Below are positions 9,551 through 17,423 of a stretch of DNA of 64,000 nucleotides, piece after piece. Origin of the DNA: Hyphomicrobiales bacterium (GTDB lineage: Bacteria > Pseudomonadota > Alphaproteobacteria > Rhizobiales > Beijerinckiaceae); the NCBI GenBank assembly GCA_019075865.1, contig JAGXAN010000001.1, positions 248,001 to 312,000 on the forward strand, read 5' to 3'. The notes beneath the pieces were generated by a model. It saw only the letters and a list, made by a program, of their open reading frames with translations, was not told the origin of the DNA and ran no database searches. The first letter of the stretch is position 1, and the number at the start of each line of letters is the position of its first letter. Position numbers and translations under genes: made by a program.

Positions 9551-11431
9551 ATGTCAACATCTGTCAGTGATCCGATGCCTGTGGCCGAGGCGGCCGCACG
9601 AAGCCAGCCACATCTGAACGAACCAGCGGATAAGGGTGCCACGCAAAACCCGGCAAAGCCACCGCTGGGTGCCCTTATGTCGATTGTGCCCTATGCGGCG
9701 CGCTACCGTGGCCGCGTGTTTCTGGCGTTGATCGCCCTGCTCTTTGCTTCCGGAGCGACTTTGGCGGTGCCGCTTGCGGTGCGCCGGGTGATTGACATCG
9801 GCTTTTCGCCGGACAAAGCCGGGCAGATCAACGCAACCTTTGTCGGGTTGGTGGCGGTGGTGGGCGTGCTCTCGCTGGCTTCGGCCAGTCGCTATTACCT
9901 CGTGATGACCCTCGGCGAGCGTGTGGTGGCGGATTTGCGCTCGTCGGTATTTGCGCATCTGGCCAGTCTCGACGCACGGTTTTTCGATACCGCCAAAACC
10001 GGCGAGCTGGTCTCGCGCCTGACCGCCGATACCACGCAGCTTAAATCCACCTTTGGGGCATCGGCTTCGGTGGCATTGCGCAATTTTTTCCTGTTCATCG
10101 GCGCGATTTCGATGATGATTTACACCAGCCCGAAGCTTTCGGCGCTGGTGCTGGTGGCTATCCCGATCATCGTACTGCCCATGGTTTTCTCGGGTCGGTC
10201 GGTGCGCCGTCGCTCGCGGCTGGCGCAGGACACGCTGGCCAATGCCACCGCCTTTGCCTCGGAAAATCTCGGTGCCGTGCGGATCATGCAGGCCTATGGC
10301 GAAGAGGGGCGCACGGTCAGCCGTTTCGATGAAGCCGTGGAAAATTCCTTTGACGCGGCCCGCGTCGCGACGGGAGCCCGTGCACTTTTGACGGGTGTCG
10401 CGATTTTCATGTCTTTTGCCAGCGTCGTTGGCGTGCTTTGGCTTGGCGCGCATGATGTGTTGCGCGGCGAAATCAGCAGCGGCCTGCTGTCACAGTTTTT
10501 GCTTTACGCCGTGCTCGGCGCATCCTCGTTGGGCGAGCTCAGCCAGGTATGGAGCGAGATTTCAGCGGCGGCGGGTGCGGCAGGTCGCCTTGGCGAGATT
10601 CTGGCCGTCCAACCGGCGGTTGCCATCAACAAGCCGGTGGTGCCATTGCCAGCCGCGCGCGGGGCCATCCGTTTCGAAGCGGTGGGATTTGCTTATCCCA
10701 GCCGCCCGCAGGATGCCGCCGTCCGGAATTTGAGTTTCAGCGTCGAACCGGGCGAGATGGTGGCCATTGTCGGGCCATCGGGGGCCGGCAAATCCACCGT
10801 GCTGCAACTCCTGTTGCGCTTTTATGATCCTGATTCGGGCAAGGTCTATCTGGACGGCGTCGACATTCGCGCCGCCGACCCCGCCGACGTTCGCCACCGC
10901 ATTGCTTTGGTGCCACAAGAATCGGTGATTTTTGGCACCTCCATTGCCGACAATATCCGTTACGGCTCACCGGGGGCCAGCGATGCGGACGTGAAAAAGG
11001 CAGCCGAGCGCGCAGCGGCGGACGAGTTCATCCGTGCCCTGCCGCAAGGCTATGAAACATTGGTGGGCGAACGCGGCGTCACGCTTTCGGGCGGCCAGCG
11101 CCAGCGTCTCGCCATTGCCCGCGCCATATTAAAGGATGCGCCCATTCTGCTGCTGGATGAGGCGACTTCGGCCCTTGATGCGGAGAACGAGACCCTGGTG
11201 CAGGGCGCGCTGGAAAAAATCATGAAAGAGCGCACCACGCTGGTGATTGCCCATCGCCTGGCAACGGTTCTATCGGCCAATCGCATTCTGGTGATGGAAG
11301 AAGGCCAGGTCGTGGAAGAGGGCACCCATGAGACGCTGGTGGCACAAAATGGCCTCTACGCCCGCCTCGCGCGCCTGCAGTTTGACACCGCCAACGCCTC
11401 CCTCGCCGCGCATAATGCCAAGCTGAATTAA
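9551..11431 (+). CDS. ABC exporter half-transporter (fused TMD and ATPase), MsbA/lipid-exporter-like
   Basis: The protein has about 626 residues from ATG 9551: an N-terminal six-helix exporter domain beginning at MSIVPYAARYRGRVFLALIA, then an ATPase domain. The ATPase shows Walker A GPSGAGKST (about residue 407), signature LSGGQRQRLAIARA (about 512), Walker B ILLLDEATSALD (about 532) and the H-loop IAHRLAT. This is the type IV exporter layout of MsbA, HlyB-like and multidrug half-transporters, which act as homodimers in the inner membrane. The substrate cannot be told from sequence; a lipid or drug is most likely. A GTG at 9497 would add 18 residues but gives a less natural start. It is monocistronic by position, and the AT-rich islet begins right after it. 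Confidence 0.9.
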   Translation: MSTSVSDPMPVAEAAARSQPHLNEPADKGATQNPAKPPLGALMSIVPYAARYRGRVFLALIALLFASGATLAVPLAVRRVIDIGFSPDKAGQINATFVGLVAVVGVLSLASASRYYLVMTLGERVVADLRSSVFAHLASLDARFFDTAKTGELVSRLTADTTQLKSTFGASASVALRNFFLFIGAISMMIYTSPKLSALVLVAIPIIVLPMVFSGRSVRRRSRLAQDTLANATAFASENLGAVRIMQAYGEEGRTVSRFDEAVENSFDAARVATGARALLTGVAIFMSFASVVGVLWLGAHDVLRGEISSGLLSQFLLYAVLGASSLGELSQVWSEISAAAGAAGRLGEILAVQPAVAINKPVVPLPAARGAIRFEAVGFAYPSRPQDAAVRNLSFSVEPGEMVAIVGPSGAGKSTVLQLLLRFYDPDSGKVYLDGVDIRAADPADVRHRIALVPQESVIFGTSIADNIRYGSPGASDADVKKAAERAAADEFIRALPQGYETLVGERGVTLSGGQRQRLAIARAILKDAPILLLDEATSALDAENETLVQGALEKIMKERTTLVIAHRLATVLSANRILVMEEGQVVEEGTHETLVAQNGLYARLARLQFDTANASLAAHNAKLN

Positions 11432-11507
11432 TTCAAAATCCGTAAATGATTTTTGGGTTTTCGTGCCGTTTTCTGCTGTATTTCAAGGCTTTTGCAGGAG
11501 AACCGGG

Positions 11508-11573
11508 ATGGGGGGTATTAAAAATCTCTCCCCTACGGTGATTAGTGTTGCCTGTGAAATTCAGTGTCGGTAA
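11508..11573 (+). CDS. Putative 21-codon micro-ORF with strong ribosome binding site
   Basis: An ATG at 11508 is preceded by GCAGGAGAACCGGG, an AGGAG with 7-nt spacing, which is better than most genes in the window. The frame encodes 21 residues ending PTVISVACEIQCR and stops at TAA 11571-11573. The tail has a V-x-E-I-x-x register loosely like PqqA peptides but lacks the tyrosine needed there, and two cysteines are present. It could be a leader peptide, a small secreted factor or chance. No function is claimed. Confidence 0.25.
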   Translation: MGGIKNLSPTVISVACEIQCR

Positions 11574-11637
11574 TTTGGCCTGCAGCGTTAAAACGGCTCT
11601 GCGTGCCGCAATGGCTGAGGTTTAAGAATTCGAAAGC

Positions 11638-11847
11638 CTACAACAGCGAATTAAAGCTGGGGTGCAACAAAATTTCAATAAATGCCAAAAAAATAACTAA
11701 TGGGAATGCTTTTGCACAACAAAATATGTAATTATAGAGATAATAAACGCCTCGATTAAATAAATCGCCAAACAGACAATACTTAACATTTGAAAAAATC
11801 GTATTAATTCTGGTAAAATCGTAACTCACGCCCCTCGAATCGCCCAT
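11638..11847 (-). CDS. Doubtful small ORF with a C-terminal hydrophobic segment
   Basis: From ATG 11847 an AT-rich frame of 69 residues ends with a hydrophobic stretch (FPLVIFLAFIEILL) that could span a membrane. It is the third open frame in a row on the minus strand after the 245-aa membrane protein and the Gly/Ala-rich ORF, but no properly spaced ribosome binding site is visible. No homologue is recognised. It may be non-coding AT-rich DNA. Confidence 0.2.
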   Translation of the reverse strand: MGDSRGVSYDFTRINTIFSNVKYCLFGDLFNRGVYYLYNYIFCCAKAFPLVIFLAFIEILLHPSFNSLL

Positions 11848-11877
11848 GTCCCGTGAACCAGGCCCCAAACCGCGTGT

Positions 11878-12042
11878 TCAGCGTAATTGCGGGATCAAAG
11901 CGACGCCCAAATCTAGGCCGGCGAAAATTTGGCCACCGGCGGTAATAAAGCCATTTGTTATCGCTCCCTGAGCATTGCTGCCCGTGGCTACCCCCTCTGC
12001 CCCTACCGCAACGCCCGTTTCAACAGCTCCCAATACCGACAT
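11878..12042 (-). CDS. Small Gly/Ala/Val-rich protein (54 aa), unknown
   Basis: The ATG at 12042 is preceded by CGGAGTGGTAGTG, a GGAG with 8-nt spacing, a good ribosome site. It encodes 54 residues beginning MSVLGAVETGVAVGAEGV, rich in Gly, Ala and Val with almost no charge apart from two Glu, one Asp and the terminal Arg. GxxxG-like spacings suggest a membrane-associated or self-assembling peptide. It lies about 40 nt behind the stop of the AT-rich membrane protein on the same strand, so the two are probably co-transcribed. There is no signal peptide and no recognisable family. Its base composition is much less AT-rich than its partner. A bacteriocin-like or toxin-like peptide is one reading; a degraded gene tail is another. 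Confidence 0.4.
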   Translation of the reverse strand: MSVLGAVETGVAVGAEGVATGSNAQGAITNGFITAGGQIFAGLDLGVALIPQLR

Positions 12043-12081
12043 CACTACCACTCCGTTCAAAAAACAATATTTGTATTATTA

Positions 12082-12819
12082 TTATTGTTTGATAATATTA
12101 GCTTCGACCATCAATCTTCGTTCATTATTTAGTTTGGCTCTTCTTGCATTAATTGCATTACAAAACAATTCAGAAACATCAGATATATTATTGACAGCAA
12201 ACAAAAAATCATCAATATCAAATCTTGCAAGAACAAAATTTAAACGCGTTTTTTTTAAAGTAACAATACTTAAATATTCGTCTCTACGTTTCATTAATTT
12301 ATTAGTAAATATATCAATAACTAAAAATGAAATATTACCAATATTTCCATTTAACACTGAATTATACACACTAAGAGTTCCAAAAAGCGAAAGGTCAAAC
12401 TTCAAAAAACGGCTTTTACATATACGACAAGCTCGCCTTACGGAAAAAGATAAATTCGCAAACCAATTATCTTTAATAAAAATATAAAGATTTTTTTCAG
12501 TTATTAAATATGTAAACTGTGTCAATATTAATATATAAAACATATTAAATATAAATAGTGAAAATAATATCGTATCAAATATCATTACCTCACGCTGCGC
12601 TAGTGGCGATCCATCATACGTAATATGATCATAAATCGCAACTACAGCGACCAGAGTTTCAAGAAGGACCATCATAAGCGGCATCGCCAATATATAGGCG
12701 TATTTTAAATTAGGAGTACCAAGCCAAAGAGGTCGCTCAGTAGTTTCAATTTCATCTTTAAACCCATAGGCAACGACATCGTCAATGCTTGGGTTCATGA
12801 TAGAAATCCCGCTTTTCAT
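12082..12819 (-). CDS. AT-rich membrane protein with possible bacterial PH-domain (bPH2-like) layout
   Basis: The 245-residue protein starts at ATG 12819 behind CAGAGGCGAAATT, a good ribosome site. After a polar N-terminus with RPLWLGTPN come two hydrophobic segments (about residues 39-63 and 82-105), then YLITEKNLYIF, a region with FDLSLFGTLSV and GNIGNISF, and a terminal FDIDDFLFAVNNISDVSELF. This order (E..LW.G.P, two helices, a T-x-x-x-L strand, a G-x-I-x-F strand, a terminal helix) recalls DUF304/bPH2 membrane proteins, but the match is by eye. The gene is far more AT-rich than the rest of the window, which points to transfer. It appears to lead a short operon with the small Gly/Ala-rich ORF. 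Confidence 0.6.
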   Translation of the reverse strand: MKSGISIMNPSIDDVVAYGFKDEIETTERPLWLGTPNLKYAYILAMPLMMVLLETLVAVVAIYDHITYDGSPLAQREVMIFDTILFSLFIFNMFYILILTQFTYLITEKNLYIFIKDNWFANLSFSVRRACRICKSRFLKFDLSLFGTLSVYNSVLNGNIGNISFLVIDIFTNKLMKRRDEYLSIVTLKKTRLNFVLARFDIDDFLFAVNNISDVSELFCNAINARRAKLNNERRLMVEANIIKQ

Positions 12820-13395
12820 AATTTCGCCTCTGGTAAAATAATCCGCTTACGAAAACCAATCCATTATTTTTTACAAAAGCTTTTCATGCAAGGGGATAAA
12901 AATTACAATCCGAACAACCCACGGCTGAATTATTCAAATCCGCTCAGGAGCTAATCACAACGTCACCGACGATCACAATTAAAGAACATTCAATCATGAA
13001 ACAATAATTTCAAACGACTAAGAAATTAGCCCGTCGACTCATTAAACCTCAATCAACGCTCCCTTGGGCAAGCCTGCGATCTGGGCGGAGGCGGCTCTTT
13101 CAGATTCTTCCAGCTTGAGCTTCGAATCGCTTTGGAACTCGGAGGGAAATCCAGAAAGCTCAGCTAAGCGCTTTCAATTTGCCCCCGACGGATTACCCCC
13201 CCACCGTCACACCCTCCACACCCGCCAAGGGACAAATTGTCCCGGGCCGTAATTTTGTGAAGCCGTAACCCAATGTTAACCATAATTAAGGCTTAACTGG
13301 CGGGAGAAATACGCGTTCGCGATCTTCAGCCGCATAATTGTCCGATTTATCGTTCACCGCTGGTTTGAAATTTCGGCGAAATAAGGATCTTTTGG
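12820..13395. other. 576-bp gap before tolQ: AT-rich half plus a gene remnant
   Basis: The first 200 bp are AT-rich and should hold the promoter of the minus-strand membrane protein. From about 13040 the composition returns to normal and contains a start-less reading frame (annotated separately). The last 150 bp before tolQ should carry its promoter; GTTAACCATAATTAAGG near 13275 is AT-rich and close to alphaproteobacterial TTAA-type control sites without matching the TTAA-N7-TTAA form. No RNA gene is seen. Confidence 0.4.
13042..13173 (-). pseudogene. Start-less 43-codon frame, probable 3' remnant of a lost gene
   Basis: On the minus strand an open frame of 43 codons ends at TAA (13042-13044) and is bounded upstream by TGA at 13174-13176, with no ATG or GTG inside. 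It reads as plausible protein: KRLAELSGFPSEFQ, then KLKLEESERAASAQ and IAGLPKGALIEV at the end. The composition matches chromosomal genes here, not the AT-rich islet beside it. It may be the C-terminus of a gene truncated when the islet arrived. The original family is not recognised. Confidence 0.3.
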
Positions 13396-14118
13396 ATGAA
13401 TTCAGCGCAAATCGCCACAGCTGCGGCCGTCTCGCCGGAGGTTTCCCTGTTCGGGATGTTCTGGTCGGCACACATAGTCGTCAAATTCGTAATGCTGGGA
13501 CTGTTGGCCGCCTCGGTTTGGTGCTGGACCATTATCGTCAATAAATGGCTGCTTTTTTCCCGCACCCGCAAGTCGATTGACCGCTTCGAGCAGATCTTCT
13601 GGTCTGGCCAGTCGCTGGACGAACTTTATGGCACCTTGTCGGAGCGGCCCAATTCCGGCATGGCGGCGCTGTTTGTCGCGGCCATGCGCGAATGGAAGCG
13701 CTCGGCTGGCACATCATTCATGGGTTTGCAGGCGCGCATCGAAAAAGTGCTGGATGTGACCATAGCCCGTGAGACGGAGCGCCTCGAATCCAGCCTGCTC
13801 GTGTTGGCGTCGGTGGCTTCGGCCGGGCCGTTCGTCGGGCTTTTTGGCACCGTCTGGGGCATCATGACCGCTTTCCGCTCGATCGCCGCCTCCAAGAACA
13901 CCTCGTTGGCAGTGGTGGCGCCCGGCATTGCCGAAGCGCTTTTTGCAACAGCCATCGGCCTGTTCGCCGCCATTCCTGCGCTGATTTTCTTCAACATATT
14001 GCAAGGCCGTGTGGCGCAGATGCAGGCGCGGCTGGAGGCTTTTGCCGATGAATTTTCGGCGATTTTGTCCCGCCAGATCGACCAGCACAAGTCTGGCGAC
14101 CGCGACCGTGCGGCCTGA
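13396..14118 (+). CDS. tolQ: TolQ, proton-channel subunit of the Tol-Pal system
   Basis: This 240-aa inner-membrane protein of the MotA/TolQ/ExbB family forms the proton-driven motor with TolR that energises TolA for outer-membrane constriction at division. Visible are the first membrane helix (FVMLGLLAASVWCWTIIVNKWLLF) and the conserved core with SVASAGPFVGLFGTVWGIMTAF followed by PGIAEALFATAIGLFAAIPALI, which form helices two and three. Length is normal. It heads tolQ-tolR-tolA-tolB; the tolQ stop overlaps the ribosome site of tolR (TGAGGAG). Unlike many relatives no ybgC thioesterase gene precedes it. Confidence 0.95.
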   Translation: MNSAQIATAAAVSPEVSLFGMFWSAHIVVKFVMLGLLAASVWCWTIIVNKWLLFSRTRKSIDRFEQIFWSGQSLDELYGTLSERPNSGMAALFVAAMREWKRSAGTSFMGLQARIEKVLDVTIARETERLESSLLVLASVASAGPFVGLFGTVWGIMTAFRSIAASKNTSLAVVAPGIAEALFATAIGLFAAIPALIFFNILQGRVAQMQARLEAFADEFSAILSRQIDQHKSGDRDRAA

Positions 14119-14130
14119 GGAGCATCCGAT

Positions 14131-14580
14131 ATGGGCATGAGCGCAGCCGGAGGCGGGCGGAAAGGCGGACGCAGGGGGCGCGGCACACCGCGCTACAGCG
14201 CCATGGCCGACATTAACATGACGCCCTTCATCGACGTGATGCTGGTGCTTTTGATTATCTTCATGGTGGCGGCGCCCTTGCTGTCCACGGGTGTCCCGAT
14301 TGAATTGCCGCAGACCAAGGCCGGTGCCTTGAACATTGACCAGAAGCCGGTCGCGGTTGCCATTGACGAAAAGGGCGACATTTACGTCGACGACAAAAAG
14401 GTGGAGGAGGCCGATCTGGCCAGTGCCGTGGCGGCGCTCTCCAAGGCGGGCACGGACGAGCGCATATTTTTGCGCGGCGCCAAATCCGTCAATTATGGTC
14501 GGGTGGCCGAGGTGATGAGCCTGTTGACCGCCGCCGGCTATAAAAAAGTGGCGCTGGTAACTGAACCTATCCAGAAGTGA
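14131..14580 (+). CDS. tolR: TolR, stator subunit of the Tol-Pal system
   Basis: This 149-aa ExbD/TolR protein has a basic Gly-rich N-terminus, then MADINMTPFIDVMLVLLIIFMV, the single membrane helix with the essential proton-carrying aspartate (FIDVML), and a periplasmic domain ending in VMSLLTAAGYKKVALVTEP. It begins with a strong AGGAG at 8-nt spacing immediately after tolQ. It works in a complex with TolQ and TolA. Confidence 0.95.
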   Translation: MGMSAAGGGRKGGRRGRGTPRYSAMADINMTPFIDVMLVLLIIFMVAAPLLSTGVPIELPQTKAGALNIDQKPVAVAIDEKGDIYVDDKKVEEADLASAVAALSKAGTDERIFLRGAKSVNYGRVAEVMSLLTAAGYKKVALVTEPIQK

Positions 14581-14589
14581 GGGCAGGAT

Positions 14590-15747
14590 TTGGAAAATCG
14601 GCGGGTGGATACAGGTGTGGTGGTTTCGAGCGTTGGGCATATCGCCCTGCTCGTTTTCGCGCTTGTGAGCTTTTCCAGCACCCCGAAATTTGATGATGCG
14701 CAGGAATCTGTGCCGGTGGACATGGTCACCAACCAGCAGTTCAACGACATTATGAAAGGCGAAAAGACCGCCAAGGAAGTCCATAAATCTCCCAAGGCGC
14801 AAAAGCTGGCCGACATAGCCAAGGTCAAGCCCGATACACAAACCCCGGAAGTGCAGCGCGATATTGTCGTGCCGATGCCGCCGATGCGCCGCCAGCCCGA
14901 CCCTGGCAAGGACGCGACACAGGAGCCGCCGGTGCCCGCCGACAAGCCGCCGCCGCCCGCCAAGCCGGTGGTGGCGAAAGTGGCTCCCACGCCGCCCACA
15001 CCGCCCGCCCCCAAACCGCCAGCGCCCACGCCGCCTTTGCCGCCCGAGCCCAAGGACGCGGAGGTGATCAAGCCTGCGCCGCCCAAAAAGCCGCCACCCA
15101 AAAAGCCGGAGCCCCCCAAGGAAGTGGCGAAAATCGAGCCGCCCAAAGTGCCGCTGCCGCCCAAGGAAGTGCCCAAGGTCAAACAGCCGGAGACCAAACT
15201 GGCCGACCTTGGCAAGTTCCTGGCTGACCAGAAGCAGAAGGATGCCGCCAAGACCCCGAAGAAGCCCCCGGCCAAGCCGATGTCCGGTGCGGCAGCCCAT
15301 CGCACGGACGCCAAATCCAACTTGGCCGATATTGCCAATTTCCTCAATCACGACAAGCCGCAGCAAACGGCTTCAACCGGCGCACGGCTTTCGCAAACCG
15401 CCTCGCTTGGTGCCAAAAATGCCAGCGCGGCACGCATGTCGCCCAGTCTGAGCGGGCAATTGGGGGCGTTGATCATCGACCATTTCCACGAGTGCTGGAA
15501 CACGGATGGCTTGCCCTCCAGCGAAGGTTACATGGCGCAGATCGAGGTGCATTTCCGTCCCGATGGCACCTTCAGTGCGCCGCCCCGCCTGTTGAACCCC
15601 GCTTCCAGCGGCCAAAGCCGCAGCATTGGCGAAAGCGCACTCAGTGCGGTTCAATCTTGCCCGCCATTGAAGATTCCCCAGCGCTTCCAGCCCTATTATT
15701 CCGAATGGAAAGACCAGTTCCTGCGGCTCAAGCCAGAGAGCACCTAG
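14590..15747 (+). CDS. tolA: TolA, trans-periplasmic arm of the Tol-Pal system
   Basis: The 385-aa protein has an N-terminal membrane anchor (VVVSSVGHIALLVFALVSF), a very long Pro/Lys-rich middle (about residues 110-220) and a C-terminal TolA III domain with ECWNTDGLPSSEGYMAQIEV and LSAVQSCPPLKIP, holding two cysteines. The start codon is TTG at 14590, 9 nt after the tolR stop with GAGGG ahead of it. The middle is proline-rich and TonB-like instead of the Ala/Lys helix of enterobacterial TolA, so the arm is probably an extended polyproline structure. It links TolQR to TolB and Pal. Confidence 0.88.
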   Translation: MENRRVDTGVVVSSVGHIALLVFALVSFSSTPKFDDAQESVPVDMVTNQQFNDIMKGEKTAKEVHKSPKAQKLADIAKVKPDTQTPEVQRDIVVPMPPMRRQPDPGKDATQEPPVPADKPPPPAKPVVAKVAPTPPTPPAPKPPAPTPPLPPEPKDAEVIKPAPPKKPPPKKPEPPKEVAKIEPPKVPLPPKEVPKVKQPETKLADLGKFLADQKQKDAAKTPKKPPAKPMSGAAAHRTDAKSNLADIANFLNHDKPQQTASTGARLSQTASLGAKNASAARMSPSLSGQLGALIIDHFHECWNTDGLPSSEGYMAQIEVHFRPDGTFSAPPRLLNPASSGQSRSIGESALSAVQSCPPLKIPQRFQPYYSEWKDQFLRLKPEST

Positions 15748-15837
15748 GCTTTCATGATAAGTTCATTGCCCTGATATGAAACACCCCGCGAACCCGCAAT
15801 CTCCCCGAACACGTTTATTGACCAAGGAAAATTTGCC

Positions 15838-17157
15838 ATGAGTTTTTGCTCATCCCATCGCATTAGCCGTCGCATGCTGCTTGGCAGCGGCCTCGCCTTT
15901 TCGGCACTGGCACCCGCCATGGCCCAAAAGCAGTTTCTCGATATCAATCCCAACGGCAATTTTCACCCGATCAACATTGCGGTTACCCCGTTTGTCGGCT
16001 CGCCCGATGCCGCCGACCTGATCAGCAAGGTCATGACCGCGAATTTCGGCCGGTCGATCTATTTGGCCCCGATGGACCCGGGGAGTTTCCCTGAGCAGAT
16101 CGCCAACCCGGACCAACCGCCGAACCTTTCGGCCTGGCGCGCCAAAAGCGCCCAATATGTGGTAACCGGGCGTGCTTCCTCCAGCGGGGGCCAGATGCGC
16201 GGCCAGTTCCGTCTTTGGGATGTGGGCAGCGGCCAGCAGGTCGCGGGCCAGCAATATGTCACGGACGCCCAGAATGCGCGCCGGGTTGCCCATAAAATGT
16301 CGGATCAGATTTTTGAGCACGCAACCGGGCAGGGTGGTTTTTTTGACAGCCGCGTGGTGTTTGTCGATGGCACCGGATCGGCACTGAAGCGCCGAAAGCG
16401 GCTGGCGATCATGGATCAGGACGGTGCCAATGTGCGTTACCTCACGCGCGGCGATGATCTTGTCGTTACCCCGCGTTTCTCGCCGACCGCGCAAGAGGTT
16501 GCCTATATGTCGTTTGGTTCCGACAAGCCAAAGGTGAAAATTCTCAATGTCGAGACCGGCCAGGGCGAAGTGGTTGGCAACTTCCCCGGCATGACATTTT
16601 CGCCGCGTTTCTCGCCCAATGGCCGCACCATCGTGATGGCGCTCTCGCAAGGCTCGGCTTCCAATATCTATGCGCTGAACCTTGGTTCGAACTCGACCAT
16701 GCGGCTGACGGATTCCCCCTCGATTGACGCGGCACCCTGCTATTCGCCCGATGGCTCGCAGATCGCCTTTGAATCCGATCGTGGCGGCACCCAGCAGATT
16801 TATATCATGTCGGCCTCGGGCGGCAGCGCGAACCGCATTTCCTTTGGTTCAGGCCGCTATTCGACGCCGGTCTGGTCGCCCAAGGGCGATCTCATCGCTT
16901 TCACCCGCCAGAGTGCAGGCCTGTTCTCGATTGGCGTGATGAAGCCCGACGGTTCGGGCCAGCGTATCCTTACCGAAGGGTTCCACAATGAGGGGCCAAC
17001 CTGGTCCCCCAATGGCCTGTTCCTGATGTTCTTCCGCGATCCCGGCGGCGAGAGCGGATCGCATATTTTCATGACCGACGTTTTTGGTCGCGGTGTTTCC
17101 AAAATTCAGACGCCGCATTTTGCCTCTGACCCGGCCTGGGGGCCATTGCGCAGCTAG
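15838..17157 (+). CDS. tolB: TolB, periplasmic beta-propeller of the Tol-Pal system
   Basis: The 439-aa protein has an N-terminal signal with [20 protein letters not shown], which fits a twin-arginine motif (S-R-R-x-L-L). An N-terminal TolB domain then leads to repeated propeller blades such as [48 protein letters not shown] and [11 protein letters not shown]. TolB cycles between Pal and TolA in the periplasm. AAGGA lies upstream of the ATG. The gene that normally follows, pal, is not here; a lytic transglycosylase comes next after about 265 bp. Confidence 0.95.
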   Translation: MSFCSSHRISRRMLLGSGLAFSALAPAMAQKQFLDINPNGNFHPINIAVTPFVGSPDAADLISKVMTANFGRSIYLAPMDPGSFPEQIANPDQPPNLSAWRAKSAQYVVTGRASSSGGQMRGQFRLWDVGSGQQVAGQQYVTDAQNARRVAHKMSDQIFEHATGQGGFFDSRVVFVDGTGSALKRRKRLAIMDQDGANVRYLTRGDDLVVTPRFSPTAQEVAYMSFGSDKPKVKILNVETGQGEVVGNFPGMTFSPRFSPNGRTIVMALSQGSASNIYALNLGSNSTMRLTDSPSIDAAPCYSPDGSQIAFESDRGGTQQIYIMSASGGSANRISFGSGRYSTPVWSPKGDLIAFTRQSAGLFSIGVMKPDGSGQRILTEGFHNEGPTWSPNGLFLMFFRDPGGESGSHIFMTDVFGRGVSKIQTPHFASDPAWGPLRS

Positions 17158-17423
17158 TGCGGCGGGCGCGCGCAAGCACCCGAATAAAAATGCCAGTGGT
17201 TTCAAGCCCATGGATCAAGCCTTTTAGGCCGGTTTGACTCCATTCGTCAATCCGATGAAGATGTCGGCCCACGCTGGTCGCAAGGCCCGCACATAACGGC
17301 TTTTGCGCAAGCGAGCGAGGTGACGGATCGCCGAATATGGTTAGCTCTTCTTAAATATCTCGCCATTACACTCGCGAGGTGGAGGCTTGCAGTTTGGCAG
17401 GTTGGCAGGTACGGGAGCATAAA

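Noticed and set aside
13064-13252. 62-codon plus-strand frame before tolQ
   Set aside because: It starts with TTG without a ribosome site, and the opposite-strand frame is more protein-like; no homology is recognised.
11432-13395. Insertion sequence or phage remnant
   Set aside because: No transposase, integrase, terminal inverted repeats or target duplications were found by reading; the islet is called only by composition.
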